Assembly (NCBI GenBank): GCA_033439795.1
Contig: JAUTDP010000005.1
Coordinates: 744,001-808,000 of the forward strand
Direction: 5' to 3'
Source of the DNA: Sordaria brevicollis
Lineage: Eukaryota; Ascomycota; Sordariomycetes; Sordariales; Sordariaceae
DNA length: 64,000 bases
In this document: piece by piece, positions 49,349-62,911 of the stretch
How positions within the stretch are numbered: the first letter of the stretch is position 1
Layout: every line of letters starts with the position of its first letter
Made by a program: the position numbers and the translations under genes
Notes under the pieces: model-generated
What the model was told of the DNA's origin: nothing
Seen by the model: only the letters and a program-made list of their open reading frames with translations
Database searches by the model: none

Positions 49349-49971
49349 TGAAATGGGGAAGAAAAACAACCCCAAATAACCACTACCACCACAATAATTA
49401 GGAAAGGAGCTATATTAAAAACTTCTAATAAGATTAAAAGAATAAGGAGAGGAATAAATCTATAAGGGAGAAAGGAGCAATCTAATAATAGGAATATTTT
49501 TTTCGATTTAACTATATTTTTTCTTTTACCTATTATAGAGGTAGGGTTAAAAAGTCTTAAAGACTTAATTAAAGAGCTAATTTTCACTAAATTAAAAAAG
49601 ATTTTTTTCTTAAAAATTTAATAAAGTCTAGTTATTATTCTAATAAAAGTTATTTAATTTTCTTTCTTTTCTTTCTAATTACCCTTCTCTCCTTTTATTC
49701 CTTTAAAACTTTCCTTCTTTCTATATAAAGGTCCGAAATTCATTCTACAATTTTCTTTCTTAATTTATTTAATATACTATTATTATATTTCCTTCAAATT
49801 AATTTATTATAATACATTTTTATCCTATACCTCTTTTTTTAAATTATAATTAGGGAAAATCCCTAGAAGAATTCCTCTAGAATAAAAAACTACGAAAAAT
49901 TTTCGAAAAAATTCGGAAAAAATCTACTATTTAGCCGTATACCCTTATATTTATTTATCCGCCCTATTTCA
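49349..49971 (-). repeat. G3 3' LTR
   Basis: Plus-strand ends TGAAATGGGG...TTTCA. 623 bp, pairs with 62285-62907 without net length change. The 80-codon minus-strand open frame at 49345-49587 and its twin at 62308-62496 lie in the LTR and are chance frames. Confidence 0.95.
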
Positions 49972-49982
49972 AACTTCCCTTT

Positions 49983-52900
49983 AAATTTACTTACTAATCC
50001 TATAAAGTTAAATTTATTAATAATTATTTTAATCCTTTTTAACCGACCTCTTCTTTTTCTACCTTTTTAATTTTTTAAACTCTCTCTCCCTTCTCTTTTT
50101 CTCTTTTTAAACTAATTTACGCTTTATTTTTTACTTACTTTCTTTTTAACCGATCTTCTTTTTATTTTAGGCTATTAATATAATAATATATCCTATATTC
50201 TAAATATAATTTATAAATATAATATATCGGGATAATATCGGAATATATTTAATATTGAAAATTATATTACTAAATTCTCGAAGTTTATTAATAAACGGGA
50301 ATTAATTATCTACACTAAATTTATTAAATAAAACGAAATTATTAATTATAATAATTTCTCTTCCTTTATAATTATTAATACCAATTACTAATACTTATTA
50401 TTCCTCTATATATTTCCTCTTCGCTCTAGGAATTAGCGGCAATAATTACTTCTTTTTAATAAAAAACGTTAAAGTACTATTATAATTTCCTCTTAATTAT
50501 ATATTAATAATTATTAAAGAAATATTATTAATAAAATTACTATCGGGCAAAATAATTTTAATTCTAAGGAAGGATCGGATAATAGGTTTTTATTTAAAAA
50601 GACGGGGAAAATAGGGGAGATTAATAAATTTTTATATTAATTAATACCTAACTATTTTAATAAAGTAATATTCGTTTAAATAATTTCTTTAATATATTAA
50701 ATTCGTAAAGAATTTAGGCCGGGGATTAAAATCTTCTTTTCCGCTTTTCTTCTTTATAATTATATAAATTAATTATTTCTAATTTTTCGAAAGTAAATTC
50801 TTTCTTATTTACCGCGTTAAAAGGGCGTTATATATTACTCTTATTTATTACCGAATTATAGTATTTTTAAACTATTTTATATCGAAGATTTAATTATATT
50901 CTTATTAATATTTATTTTATTCTTAAAATTCAATTATTATAAACCTTTAAAATAATTTATTAATAGGTTTATTTTAACGCTTTATTTCAATAAAGAAAAT
51001 TTGGGCTACTTTTAAAACCTAAAGACTATAAATCGAAATTCTCTATTATATTAAGAATACTATATTAAACCATTTCTAATTATTAAAAATATTAAGGACT
51101 CGATTTCCTATCGGTATTAAAAAAATATAATTCTCAATTATAAATACTTTATAAACTTTTATAACTTTCCGTTCGTATTACTAATTATAAAAATTATTAT
51201 AAAGAAATTAAAACGTTTCTCCTTAATTAAAAATTATAAAAACGAAATAATTATTAATTATAATAAAGAAATATTAATATCGAATTAGTTTTAAACTATT
51301 TCGAATATTAATATTTTTAATATAAAATTCACTACATTTAATAATAGTAATTAAATTTATTAAAATATAAATCTAATCGCTATATTTTCGTAATATTTAA
51401 TATAAATTAGTATAAATTATTTCTCTTTCTTACTAATTTTTAATATTCGCTAAATACTATATATTAATTAACTTTAATATTATTATATCCTAGGATATAA
51501 TCGGGGTTAACTATTTATTAAATTATCTTAGGACGGGAAGAATAATTATATAGCGGAATATAATTTTAATTATTTATTTATCGTTATTAGGCTTTCTAGT
51601 AATTAAATAGGTCGGATTTTTATTAGGGATAATATTTTATTACTAATTAATTTTAAGGTATTTCTAATCTTAAAATTTATTATAATAAATTAGATTATTT
51701 TTAGTATAAGGGGGATAAATTTCTCTAATAATTATATTACCGAATTAAGGCTAAATTTTATTTTTTTAATTTTAGCGCCGAATAGTCTTAAAGACCGCGG
51801 GAAGGTAATTATTCAATATTCTTATAATAAAAATCGGAAGTAGATTATTATAATTAAAATTAGAGGAGTTTATATTAATTAATATTTTAATTAATAATAA
51901 AATTCTAAAGGATGGAAGGCTTAATATAGAAGGGTTTTTAATAGGTAATAGTAATATAGATTTATAAAAAGGTTTATTAATATATAAGAAGAAGAAAAAG
52001 AAAAAAAGGAAGGGCTATAAATAAAGGGTTCTTATACCTATTTTATAAATTATTTATAAAGTCGAAAAATTATAAATTCTTCCCTTTTTTTTAATTTCCT
52101 CTCGTAAGTTACTTATAATATTCTAAACTCATTCTTTCTAATTTTTATTTATCCTACCTACACTTAAAATTTTAAATAGTAAAATAAGTAAATTTTATTC
52201 AATTTCCCTTAGTATAATTTTTTAACTTTTTAATATAGTCGAAAGTTTTAATTTATAATCGAATTTTGGGATTAAAATACTTTTCCCGTTATTTTTAGTA
52301 AAAAAATATTTTAAAACGGCGTTTATAACTCTTTTTATAATTAATTAAAATTTTAAAACTTTATAAAATTATTTTAAATAAGCGGATATTATCTTTCTTA
52401 TCTAATTTGAAGGTTTCTCGTAATTATAAAGTACATAATGCAAATAATTTTAAAAGGATAGTTTCTATTAGCTTTTTCTTTCGAGGATTATTTATTAAAA
52501 AGGTATAAAAAAAGTACATTTCTATTTATAATTATTCTTCGTTTTTCTTCCTAATAACCTTCTCCTTTTAAATATAATAAAATATTAATAATAATAATAA
52601 AAGTAAAACTATTAAATAAAAATTCTTCGTAATAAATTAGTATAATATCTTCTTCTAATTTTAACGCCGGTTTCTTTCCTTTTATAAATAACCCTCTATT
52701 TTATTTCCTTTAAAAGGAAATCTCTACCGAAGAACCTATTATATTTAATTAATTCAATTTAAATATTAACGCCTTTATTTTATTTATTAAAAAACGTATT
52801 GTTATTATTAATTATAATTTTCTTCGGTTATATTTTAACTTTAATACTTCGGAAATAATATATTAAATTAATTTTCGTTTTAATAATAAAAAATAAATCC

Positions 52901-53300
52901 TTTCTAAAATTTATATTAACCTTTTATATCGACCTTTACTTCTTCCTAATACCCTTTAAAATACTATTTAGAATAATTATTTTCGGTTATTTAATATTAT
53001 TATAAATATTTATCCGATCGATAAACCTATTATTACTAATTAATTATATATAAAGTAGTATATTAATAATAACGAGTTATTAGTAATTATAATTACGTCT
53101 TTTAATTTACTTATTATATATCGATTAATTTTAAAACGGATATTTAATTCGCTTCGCAACCTATTTAATCGTTATATCTTTATTAAGAAAAAAGGAATTT
53201 AACCGTAAAATTATTACCTTACTTATATAAAAGTAAAAAAAAAATAAATCCTTAGGTTAATAATTTAATTATTTAATAACGAATAAATATTCTTTTATTC
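49983..53300. other. 3' region of G3, content unresolved
   Basis: RIP-degraded sequence. Both strands have partly open, low-complexity frames (for example near 51,700-51,980) but no recognisable domain. It may belong to the antisense ORF that follows or to an older nested element. Confidence 0.35.
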
Positions 53301-53329
53301 TCTACTAATATCCTTTTACTAACTATTAT

Positions 53330-54107
53330 TTTTTTTTTTAAAAATAGGATTATTTATTCGTATTATATTAACCGATTCCGAAAAACGTATATATCGGTAT
53401 ATATTATTAATTAATAATAAAAATATATTCCTATTTAAACTCCTTTCGTCGGTTGTAAATCTTTAGGTAGGGATATTAAAGGGGGGATTTATAGTAATTA
53501 TACTTAATATAATAAAACGGCTTTAAATTATTCGGTATTTATTAAATTTTTAAATAGTTTTAAATTTATTAAAAAGTACCCGATCGAAAATTTTAATCCC
53601 GAATTTATTAAAATTTTAAAATCCGATTAAATTAAATATCTTACTTAAAGCCGTAATATTAATCGCGCCCGCTCGATATTAATCGATAATATTCCTCTTT
53701 ACTATTAGGTTATTAATAAAAAACCCGTCCCTATTAATTATAAATAATAATTAGAATATATACGTTAAGAATCCGAAACCTTAAGGTTAAAAGGAAAAAG
53801 TATTATAATCCGTAGTAATCGTAATATATTTAGACGGTTATTAATAATAATAAAAATTAACGATAAAGATAAAAAAATAATTAATATTAATAATAACGAT
53901 TTAAACTCCTCTAGCGAAGAATTTATTACCGGCGAAAATAATAATAGCGAAAATAAAAGTAATAATAAAGAAGATGAAGAAAATGAAGAAAATAAAGAAA
54001 ATAAAGAAAATAACGAAGATAACGAAAACGATAACGGGGATAATAATAAGGATAATAAAAACAATAAGGAGGAGGATAATAAAAATAATAAGGAAGATTC
54101 TAATTAA
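53330..54107 (+). pseudogene. Antisense ORF remnant of G3 with acidic C-terminus
   Basis: One continuous plus frame ending at TAA 54,105-54,107. It reads NRFRKTYISVYIIN, then GCKSLGRDIKGGIYSNYT, YSVFIKFLNSFKFIKKYPIE and NFNPEFIKILKSD, later SETLRLKGKSIIIRSNR, then SSSEEFITGE followed by about 55 residues almost only of Glu, Asp, Asn and Lys. All internal stops are TAA or TAG, as from RIP of CAA/CAG/TGG. It runs opposite to the G3 pol genes. I recognise no family; the acidic tail is like those of DNA- or histone-interacting proteins, but that is only a resemblance. Confidence 0.5.
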
Positions 54108-54699
54108 GAGCGTAAAATTTTAATTAATTTCGAGGGTTTTTTTAATAATGAATAAGGGTTTTATTAAAAATTATTATTAGTACTTATACTATAGAAAAAT
54201 AAATCTATATTTTACGGTTTTTTAAAACTTCCCGTATTCTTATTTATATAGGTACTAATTTCCGAAAAAAAATTACGAAAAATTTAATTAAATAAAAGGG
54301 GTTAATAAAGTTTTTAAGAATATAATTAGAAGGAATAAAAAAGATAAATATAAAGTATAAAATTCTATATATTATATATATTTCCCTTCGAAATTAATAA
54401 AAATTCCTACGAATTAATTTCGTATAAAAATAAAATAATAACGAATAATAATAAAAAATAACGAAGTAAATACTAAAGAATATATTCATTTTAATTTCGA
54501 AGGTTAATTTAAACCTAAATTTAAACGCGATATTAATTTCGTCTTTAATTTAAGTTCTAATTTAAACTCTAATTCGATTTTATTTTTATTAAAATAATAC
54601 CAAGGTCCTTCGGGCTCAATAAATTCTAATTCGATAATAAATTCTTAATTTTATTTACGTTTTTTTTTAATATTTTAACGGGTCTAAATTTACTTTACT

Positions 54700-55950
54700 T
54701 CTAATCTTCGCGTTTATTCCTATATAAAGAATAAATATTCATTAATTTAAACTTTTTTAAGGACTTATAAACCGTTAATAGTATTAAAATTATCGAATTC
54801 TTCGTATTCCTTATTAAAATTAAAGAATATACCGTTTCGGCGAATAAACTTCTTAATATTTCTAAAAAAAATTAACCTTTTAAAATAAAATCCGTCTAAT
54901 TACGTATAATAATAAATATTCCTATTAATAATATTAATAACTTTATAAGGACTTTTCTATTTATAATTTAATTTCTTAATAATATTTATATTAATTCTCT
55001 AAATATTATTGTAAATAAAAATAAAATTTCTAATGTTAATAATAGCGTTTTTCAATTTTATTTTATAAAAATTAACGGAATCTTTTCGCGTAGTAACTTT
55101 TTTCCTAATATCGGCAACCTTTTCGGCCGCCTATTAAAAGCGGTATTTAATATTATAATATATTTAAGCGATAGCGGTTATTAATTTATTTATTGTATAT
55201 TTTTTTAAATATTTTTCTTATTTAATTAACTTCTAAAATAAATAGTCGAATTTAATAGGAATAATAGGATTATAATTATAAGTTAATTAAAAGGGAGTAA
55301 ACCCGTAATTATTGCGAATAATAATATAATTAATAAAAAGGATATAAGGGAGTAAATCCCTCTATCCCTTATTAATTCCTTTTATTAATTTGGTTAATAT
55401 TATAATAATTACCGAATACCCTTATTCGTTAATTCTATTAATTTAGTAATTATAAGGCGCTATTCGTATTAACGGGATTTAAAAGTTATTAAATACTTCG
55501 GTAAATTCTCTTTAAAATTCGGAACCATTATTAATAAAAATATTAAAAGGATATCCCTAATATAAAAATATTTCCCGGAAGAAAATAGTAATATATTTCG
55601 ATATTAATATTAAAAGAACTTTTACTTCTATATAATTCGTTAAATTATTTTTAATTTTAATTAACGTTTATCGTCTTCCTTTTCCGCCTAATAAATATTA
55701 AACGTTTAAAATTTACCGGCTAAAAAGTTAAGGAATTGGAAATAATTATTTATACCCATTTTTATAACGTTTAAGAATATATATTTAATAAATAATATAA
55801 TTACGGATTATATTTTCGATTTAAATATATATTTTATATTAATAATAATATTCAATAATCCGCTTATAAATTCCTTCCCTTCTTCGATAATTAGTTTCGT
55901 TGTAATAACGTTATATAATTAATTCCTATTACGTTTTATTGTTAATTAAA
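54700..55950 (-). pseudogene. G3 integrase remnant
   Basis: On the minus strand near 55,460-55,240 the frame reads RIAPYNY..N.INE.GYSVIIIILTKLIKG, then RDLLPYILFINYIIIRNNYGFTPF and YNYNPIIPIKFDY. This matches the YHPQ.NG..ERGH....L.K.......W...L..VLWA.R....STG.TPF...YG.EPVLP.E pattern of a gypsy integrase. The catalytic core upstream is RIP-eroded. Confidence 0.75.
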
Positions 55951-56249
55951 AAATAAAAGTAAGTACGTTTATAAATTATTTGTAATTAAAACCTTCGATA
56001 GTAAATAAAATATTTAAGGGCGTTTTTTTTAAAAATTTACTATATAATAAATATTTTATTATATCGTACGGGAACGCGGAGCGAAAATAGATAACGAGCT
56101 ATATTTTTTAAATAATTAAAATATTTATCGAATAAAATCCGCTCTCTTTCTATATATTTCTCGGTAAAAAGATAATAAATTTAAACGTCGATAAAGTCGT
56201 TAATATCTTCCTTAAAATACTTCTCTTCTAAATTACTTTTTTTAAAGGG

Positions 56250-57750
56250 TTTCTAAAAAAAGCCATTAACTACGGTATTCTTAATTCCGGGGATATATTT
56301 CACATTAAAATCGAAATATTTTATTTAAATAATCTATTGTATAAAAAGGGTATTAGGAATATCGCTTACCGCGTTATTAAATTAATAAATAAGGATTTGA
56401 ATATTTATTTTAATAATAAAATACGCTTCGAAAAATTAACGTCTTAATTATTTAAAAGTATAGAATAAATTACAAAATTTTCGTTTAATAGTATTATAAC
56501 GAATTTCGGCCGGTAATTAAATATTATTTTCAAATTTATAAGGATATTGCTTCTTATCGAAGTTAAATTATTTAATAATTGCTCCCTATCCTTTAATATA
56601 AATATCGGTAACGAAATAGATAATTATTTCGCTATTATCGTAGACGAGGGTTATAAGGATTAGAATAATAATAATTTTATATTAAAGATATTCTATAGTA
56701 AATTATTAATTTTCTATTTATATTAATTCAATTCCCTTCTTTATAATAGTATATAATAGGATAGTAATAATTCTAAAATTTTTAATCTAAATCTAATAAT
56801 AATTAACGATATTTAAAAAAGTTCGAAATTCTTTAAACTCTTTTCCTCGGGGTTTAACTTTTTTAATAATATAATAAATCTATTCGCGAATCTTTTTAAT
56901 TTTAACTTTATTTAAAGATTTACTTTTAGGATTATAAATATAACCGATTAAAATTATTTTTCGTTTATATTATTAGGATTTAATTACAGTAATTATTCCG
57001 CTAGTAAATTTAACGTTTAATAGTACTCTATTAATATTAATAAAATATTCGTAAATAAAGCGTCGAATTCCTTTATTATTAATTAATTCGTTATTATACC
57101 GGCTTTTTAGGCCTTTAATGCAAATATCGTTAAAATAAGGTTAATATACCTTAGGGATTAAGTTGTAAAGGATCCTAATTATTACTTTCATAAATTAAGT
57201 AATTAAATTAATTCCCCCTTAGGGTAGCGTTATTATATAAAATAGATTAAAAAATATTAAAAATATCGTTAAATCCCAATTTTCTTTATTAAATTAAATT
57301 TTATCGTATTTTAAAAATAAATTTAATAAAGAAAGAATTTCGTACTTAATAAAATCTTCGCTAAAAAATTCGTACCCTAGGGGTATATTAATATTATAAA
57401 TAATTATTTTATTAATTTTTTAAGCGTTATTAATTAATTAGAATTTTCTATCCTTCTTTTAAACAAAAAACTAATTATTTTAATAAAAAGTATAACTCTC
57501 TTCTAAAATTCCGCGTTAAATATATTCTTTAAATAAATTATAGATTTTTTTATATAAAGCCTATAGAATAAAAATTACTTTCGTTTACTAAATTAAATAA
57601 ATAACCGTTTTAATCTTTTATTTTTCTACTACATTTTTATAAATAAAATTATATTTAGAAAATTCTTAAATAAGGGCCTTTTTATAATTAAAGAGTATAT
57701 AAATAAAAAGTTCGATTTTAATTTCGTTAAGTAATTTATTCTTTTCTAAA
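56250..57750 (-). pseudogene. G3 reverse transcriptase remnant
   Basis: The minus frame from about 57,560 reads GILEESYTFY..N.FFV.KKDRKF.LINNA, then YEFFSEDFIKYEILSLLNLFLKYDKI, ITLP.GGINLIT, and PYFNDICIKGLKSRYNNE near 57,125-57,075, at the position of the YxDD box (family F-L-D-D-I here). KVKPRGKEFKEFRTFLNIVNYY follows. This belongs to a Ty3/gypsy RT lineage whose catalytic box is followed by (G)IKG, different from G1, G2, G4 and the chromovirus. RNase H should follow to about 56,250. Confidence 0.8.
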
Positions 57751-57899
57751 ATTTATTAAAATTTTTTAAATATTAATTAGGAACTTCTAATTAATTCCGT
57801 AAATCGTAGAATAATATATTTATCCTATTTAAATAGAAAATTATTTAATTGTTTTTAAATTTTATATTAGATTTCTTCGAATTTCCGTTTTTTCTAATT

Positions 57900-60800
57900 A
57901 AAATTACTACCGGGTTTAAAACTATCCGAAGGTATATTATCGATTAATTTTATTTTCTAAACAACCTTTTTATATAAAGTATTAATTTAAATAAATAGAG
58001 AAAAATTTTATAGCGATATAAAAGAAGATAAATTAGTAAAGGATAGAATATCTTTTATCTTTTTAAATTTCGGGACCTTCTTCCTTTAATCCTTAACGTT
58101 TTTAATTATTAATTTTTATAATTCCCGAAAAAAGTTTCTACGGATCTTTTTCCTTATTCGATTTTATACCGCTCTATTTTTTAATTACTATTTTACTAAT
58201 AATTAATTCTCCAGAAGATTATTTATATTCTTCCTTTAATATTTTAAATTAATTTTTTTAATTAATCGAAAATAATCGGATAATACCTCCTTATTATACC
58301 TTTTATTATATAATAAAGTAATAATAATATCCGTAGCTTCCTTTCTTAAAGAAAAATAATTTTTATTATCCTTATTAATTTTAATACCTTTTATAAATTT
58401 CTTATTATCTTCCTTTAAATTTATTTTAATAAATTTATAAAGCGATTTATTTATTAGAATAGATTTTTAAATATTATTTATAATAATAGGGTAAATAATT
58501 ATAATAAGGGAATTAAACCTATTGTCCGAAAGTATTTATTTACTCTTTAATAGCGAAGAAAATATTAATTTTTATTCTTTTTATAATAAAATAAATACAA
58601 ACAGTTCCGACGTTAATATAATTTATTATAATACTAATATTTTTAATAAACGGAAGACTAAATAGAATTTCGTAACGAAGGAATTAATTCCGAATAATTA
58701 TAAAATATACCTTCCGACCTTTATCGAATAAGAAAATATCTTCTATTATTTTACCTTTAAATTATACCCTTTTACTATTAAAATTAATATTAATAATCGT
58801 ATAATTTATATTATTGAGATTAAATTTATCGATTAAATTAATAAATATAGTATTAATTTCCGTATTGCTATTTAAAAGAGCCGTAACCTTTTCGCCACCT
58901 TTAGATTTAATATTAACCATTAACGTAAAAAGATTTTATATACGCGTAACCTCTTTATTAAATAGTAACTTTTCGCTATAGAATATAATTTGAAAATCTT
59001 CTTTATAAATTCGAATTAATTCGTTTTTAAGTACCGTTTTAAAATCTACGATTTAATAATAGGATTAATACGTTTATATAACGAAAATATCGCTAAACCT
59101 CTTCTTCTAATCCTTATATAAAAGCTCCTTAAATATTATAATAATAATATTAATTTATAAATTATACGGGCGGAATTAATTAACTTCTAAATTATTATCC
59201 TTAATAACGTTACTATTATATATTAATTAAAAGGTTTCTTTAAAGGCTTTTTAATAGTATTTAAAATTAATTAATTCTTTAAATAATTAACCGGATTCGG
59301 GAGTAATTATAACTATATTTTCGAAAGTAATTTATAATTTAATACTTATAATCTTATTAATAATCGGGCAATTCTCCTTAATTTAAGTAATCCTATAATT
59401 TATATAGTCTTCAAAATTATTAAAATCCTTAAATTTAGAAACGGATTTATTAATTAGAAATTTCTAAATTTTAATTAGAAATTCGTTTATAGGTTTTAAT
59501 AATTTAACGGCGGCGGTAAAAGCTAATTTTAATTAAAGAGCCGGCTTAAATACGGTTTTAATTATTATTATTCGTACGTTTTTTTAATCTATTACATTTT
59601 CTATATAAAGGTTAAAATTTAGTTTTTTTATAGGTAGTAATTGTAACCTCTCCTTTTAATTTATATTAAAAAGGGGTTTATAAAGAATTATTAATCTTCC
59701 TTACGTTTAAATAGGCGTAATAATAATTTCCTTCTTTATAATTTACTTTAGGATTTAAAATATTAAAAAAGATTTCTAAATAAAAAGAGGAAAAGACATT
59801 AAATATAAATTAATTAAATTATAATTAATCTAGAAAAATAATTCGTTAATTAAAATTATATTATTTTAAAAATTAATTCGGCGACGATTTTAGACCTCTC
59901 GCTACTTTTATTAATATTTTAACTCTAAGAGATTAAAATTAGGGGTAAATTTATTAAAATAAATTTTAATTTCCTATTCCTAGAATTTATTATATTTAAA
60001 ATATTCGTTATAATAAATTATATAGAATTTGAATATATTTCTAAAGTAATTTATACGAAAAATAATAAAAATTATATCGCTCGGAATATATTATATTAAT
60101 TTAATATTATTTCCTAAATAGAATTATTACTTACGGCCTTATTCCTTATTAACTTTAATTTAATAAATTTATCCTTTATTTATATAATAATCCTTATCCT
60201 TATATTAGTATTAAATATAGTTAAATTATCTATATTAATAGTAAATTATATTTTCTATTGGTTAAATTTATTTAATCGATTATATTATTATAGTATTGAC
60301 TTAAGGAATATAATTACTTTTAAAGAGATTTCGGAAACAATTTTTAAAATTCTTAATTTATTAATTCGCTATTTTGGTATAGGTAATTTATATATTTTAA
60401 AGGCTTTTAATTAGAGCGTTTATAGTAACGGGTTTTTTAATAATTTCCTATTTAACGATCGTAATCTTCTTTTTATTAAAATCCTTCTTATTATTAAAAG
60501 TTTTAATCTTAATAGTAATAATCTTCTTTATTATTTTATTATCTTTATCGTTATCGTTATTATTAAAGGAATTAAAAGAATTATTAGAATTGGAATTGGA
60601 ATCGCTATTTTCCTTTCGATAATAAATAGTAATCTAATTAAAAAACTTCGTAGAAAAATTAATTTACGTTATTTTAGAGAATTTATCTTTATTTTTATTA
60701 AAATAAGTAATAAAATTAATATAGTAACGGTAAAATAGCTTTTTATAGAAGCGTTTAATTATTAACTTCTTAATAATTTTTTAATTAATTTACTTTTACC

Positions 60801-62284
60801 GAATTAATAATTAATAATATTTAAGAATAATATTATTAATAATTTTCTTATTATTTTCGATACGTTTATAGTAGAAATCCTAGAGCTTATTTACGTTAGA
60901 ATTTATTTATTCCGGGTCGTAGGTATAATAAATAGTACGGAATTTATTATAAAACCTTACCTACGTAACGGGCTCGTTCTTTTTCTTAATAGAGTAGATA
61001 ATACCCTTAGTAATATTTTGGGATTGAAGTTTATATTATCGGTATTATATATTAATCTTTTCTTCATTATTACACTATTTAACGAAATTCGTTCTATCTT
61101 CGAAATTTAAAAAGAATTTAATAATATTTTTATTTCTAAACTTCTTCTTAGGATTAAAATCCTTCGAGGAATATATAGGGAACGTTATAATCGTTTAATT
61201 TAGAATAGGGTTAAGGTTCTATTACTAATTTTAATTATTACTATCCTTATTTTCGGGATAAATCTAATAATTAGAAATTTAACCAAAATTTATTATATTT
61301 AGGGGGGAAGAGGGTAAAGAATATATAGGAAGTATAAAGGGAGATAAATAAAAAAGTAAAGAAATAAATACGGAAAAGGGATTAATAAATATAATAGGTA
61401 AATTAATTATTAATTAAAAATTATTATAGGTAGAAATTATTAATTTTAATATTAATATCGATAAATATTTTATTAGCTTATCGTTAATAAAGAATATAAA
61501 ATAGTAAAAAATACTTAGGGGGAACCTCTTATTAAATAAATACTAATATAAAGTACTATTATATCCTTATACGAAATTTAACCCTTTATTAATAGAAAAT
61601 AAATTATACTTTAATTAATATCGGATAATACAATATATATTAAATTTAATTGAATAAATTACTATATATTAATATAAGGGGGTTTAAAATTATTAAATAA
61701 ATATATTATATTTTAAAAGTTCCGACGACGCGTATTAAAATAAAGTTTTTAAAATTATTAAATAAGTATTTTATATATTCGAAACCTTAGCGCCGGTTAT
61801 TATTCGTTTATATATACCCTTTTACCGGACTTACGTAAAGTATTAATTTAATATTAAAATTGGAGCGAGGCTTTTAATTTAATAATATTTATTTTAATTA
61901 TCGGCTTTGGAATTAGGAATTTATTATTAAATCTTTAATTAATCGGTTATTATTCGCTTAATATCGAAAATTATAAATCTTTTAAATTTATAATCTATTC
62001 CTAATTTAATTTTTAAGGACGCTTCTATAGCGTATAATAGTTAATATTAAGAAAATTATAATTACGTTTATATTTATCCTATATATTACTTTATTTTTAT
62101 AATAAATCCCGTAATATATTTAGGATAATATATTTCTAATTCTATTTCGATATTTATTTTTTATTATTCTTTTCTTATAACCGTCGGATTATTAAAATTC
62201 TTAGTTTTATCGTTTTAAAGTATTGAATCCATTTTAACTAATTTAGTTAGAAATTTAAAATTTAATTTCGTCTTTATTATTATT
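57900..62284 (-). pseudogene. G3 gag-protease region, poorly resolved
   Basis: Minus-strand frames at 61,020-60,500 are charged (VRFYNKFRTIYYTYDPE; KLQDFYYKRIENNKK; then a Ser/Asn/Asp-rich run near 60,590-60,540), fitting a Gag, but I cannot place a capsid or zinc knuckle firmly. 57,900-60,000 should include protease and the RT N-terminus. Stops are frequent. Confidence 0.45.
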
Positions 62285-62907
62285 TAAAATAGGGAAGAAA
62301 AATAACCCTAAATAATTATTATTACTATAATAATTAAAAAAGGAATTATATTAAAAACTTCTAATAAAATTAAAAGAGTAGAGAGAAGAGTAAATTTATA
62401 GGGGAAAAAAGAGTAATTTAATAATAGGAATATTTTTTTCAACTTAATTATATTTTTTCTTTTACCTATTATAGAAATAGGGTTAGGAAGTTTCAAAAAT
62501 TTAATTAAGGAGTTAATTTTTACTAAATTGAAGAAGATTTTTTTCTTAAAGATTTAATAAAGTCTAATTATTATTTTAGTAAAAATTGCTTAACTTTCTT
62601 TTTTTTCTTTCTAATTACCCTTCTTTCCTTTTATTCCTTTAGAACTTTCTTTCTTTTTATATAAAAGTCCGAAATTCATTCTACAACTTTCTTTCTTAAT
62701 TTATTTAATATATTACTATTATACTTCCTTCAAATTAATTTATTATAATGCATCCTTATCCTATACCTCTTTTTTCAAATCATAACTAGGGAAAATCCTT
62801 AGAAGAATTCCTCCAGAATGAAAAACTACGAAAAATTTTCGAAAAAATTCGGAAAAAATCTGCTGTCTAGCCGTGTACCCTTGTACCTGTTTATCCGCCC
62901 CATCTCA
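62285..62907 (-). repeat. G3 5' LTR
   Basis: 623 bp. Plus-strand ends TAAAATAGGG...TCTCA. The last about 40 bp are almost free of RIP (ctgctgtctagccgtgtacc). Confidence 0.95.
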
Positions 62908-62911
62908 TTAT

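Larger units (their letters stand above)
49349..62907 (-). mobile_element. Large Ty3/gypsy element G3, 13.6 kb
   Basis: LTRs of 623 bp at both ends with a 4-bp duplication TTAT (49345-49348 and 62908-62911). RT and integrase read on the minus strand. The minus-strand polypurine tract aaagggaagtt at 49,972-49,982 adjoins the 3' LTR. About 4.7 kb between integrase and 3' LTR carries at least one further ORF remnant on the opposite strand. RIP-ruined. Confidence 0.93.

Noticed and set aside
53765..54064. Minus-strand Ser/Leu/Phe open frame of 99 codons
   Set aside because: It is the codon-aligned antisense of the acidic plus-strand ORF, which reads as a better protein.
62308..62496. Open frame shared with 49345-49587
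   Set aside because: It lies within the paired G3 LTRs; the match reflects LTR identity, not a gene.
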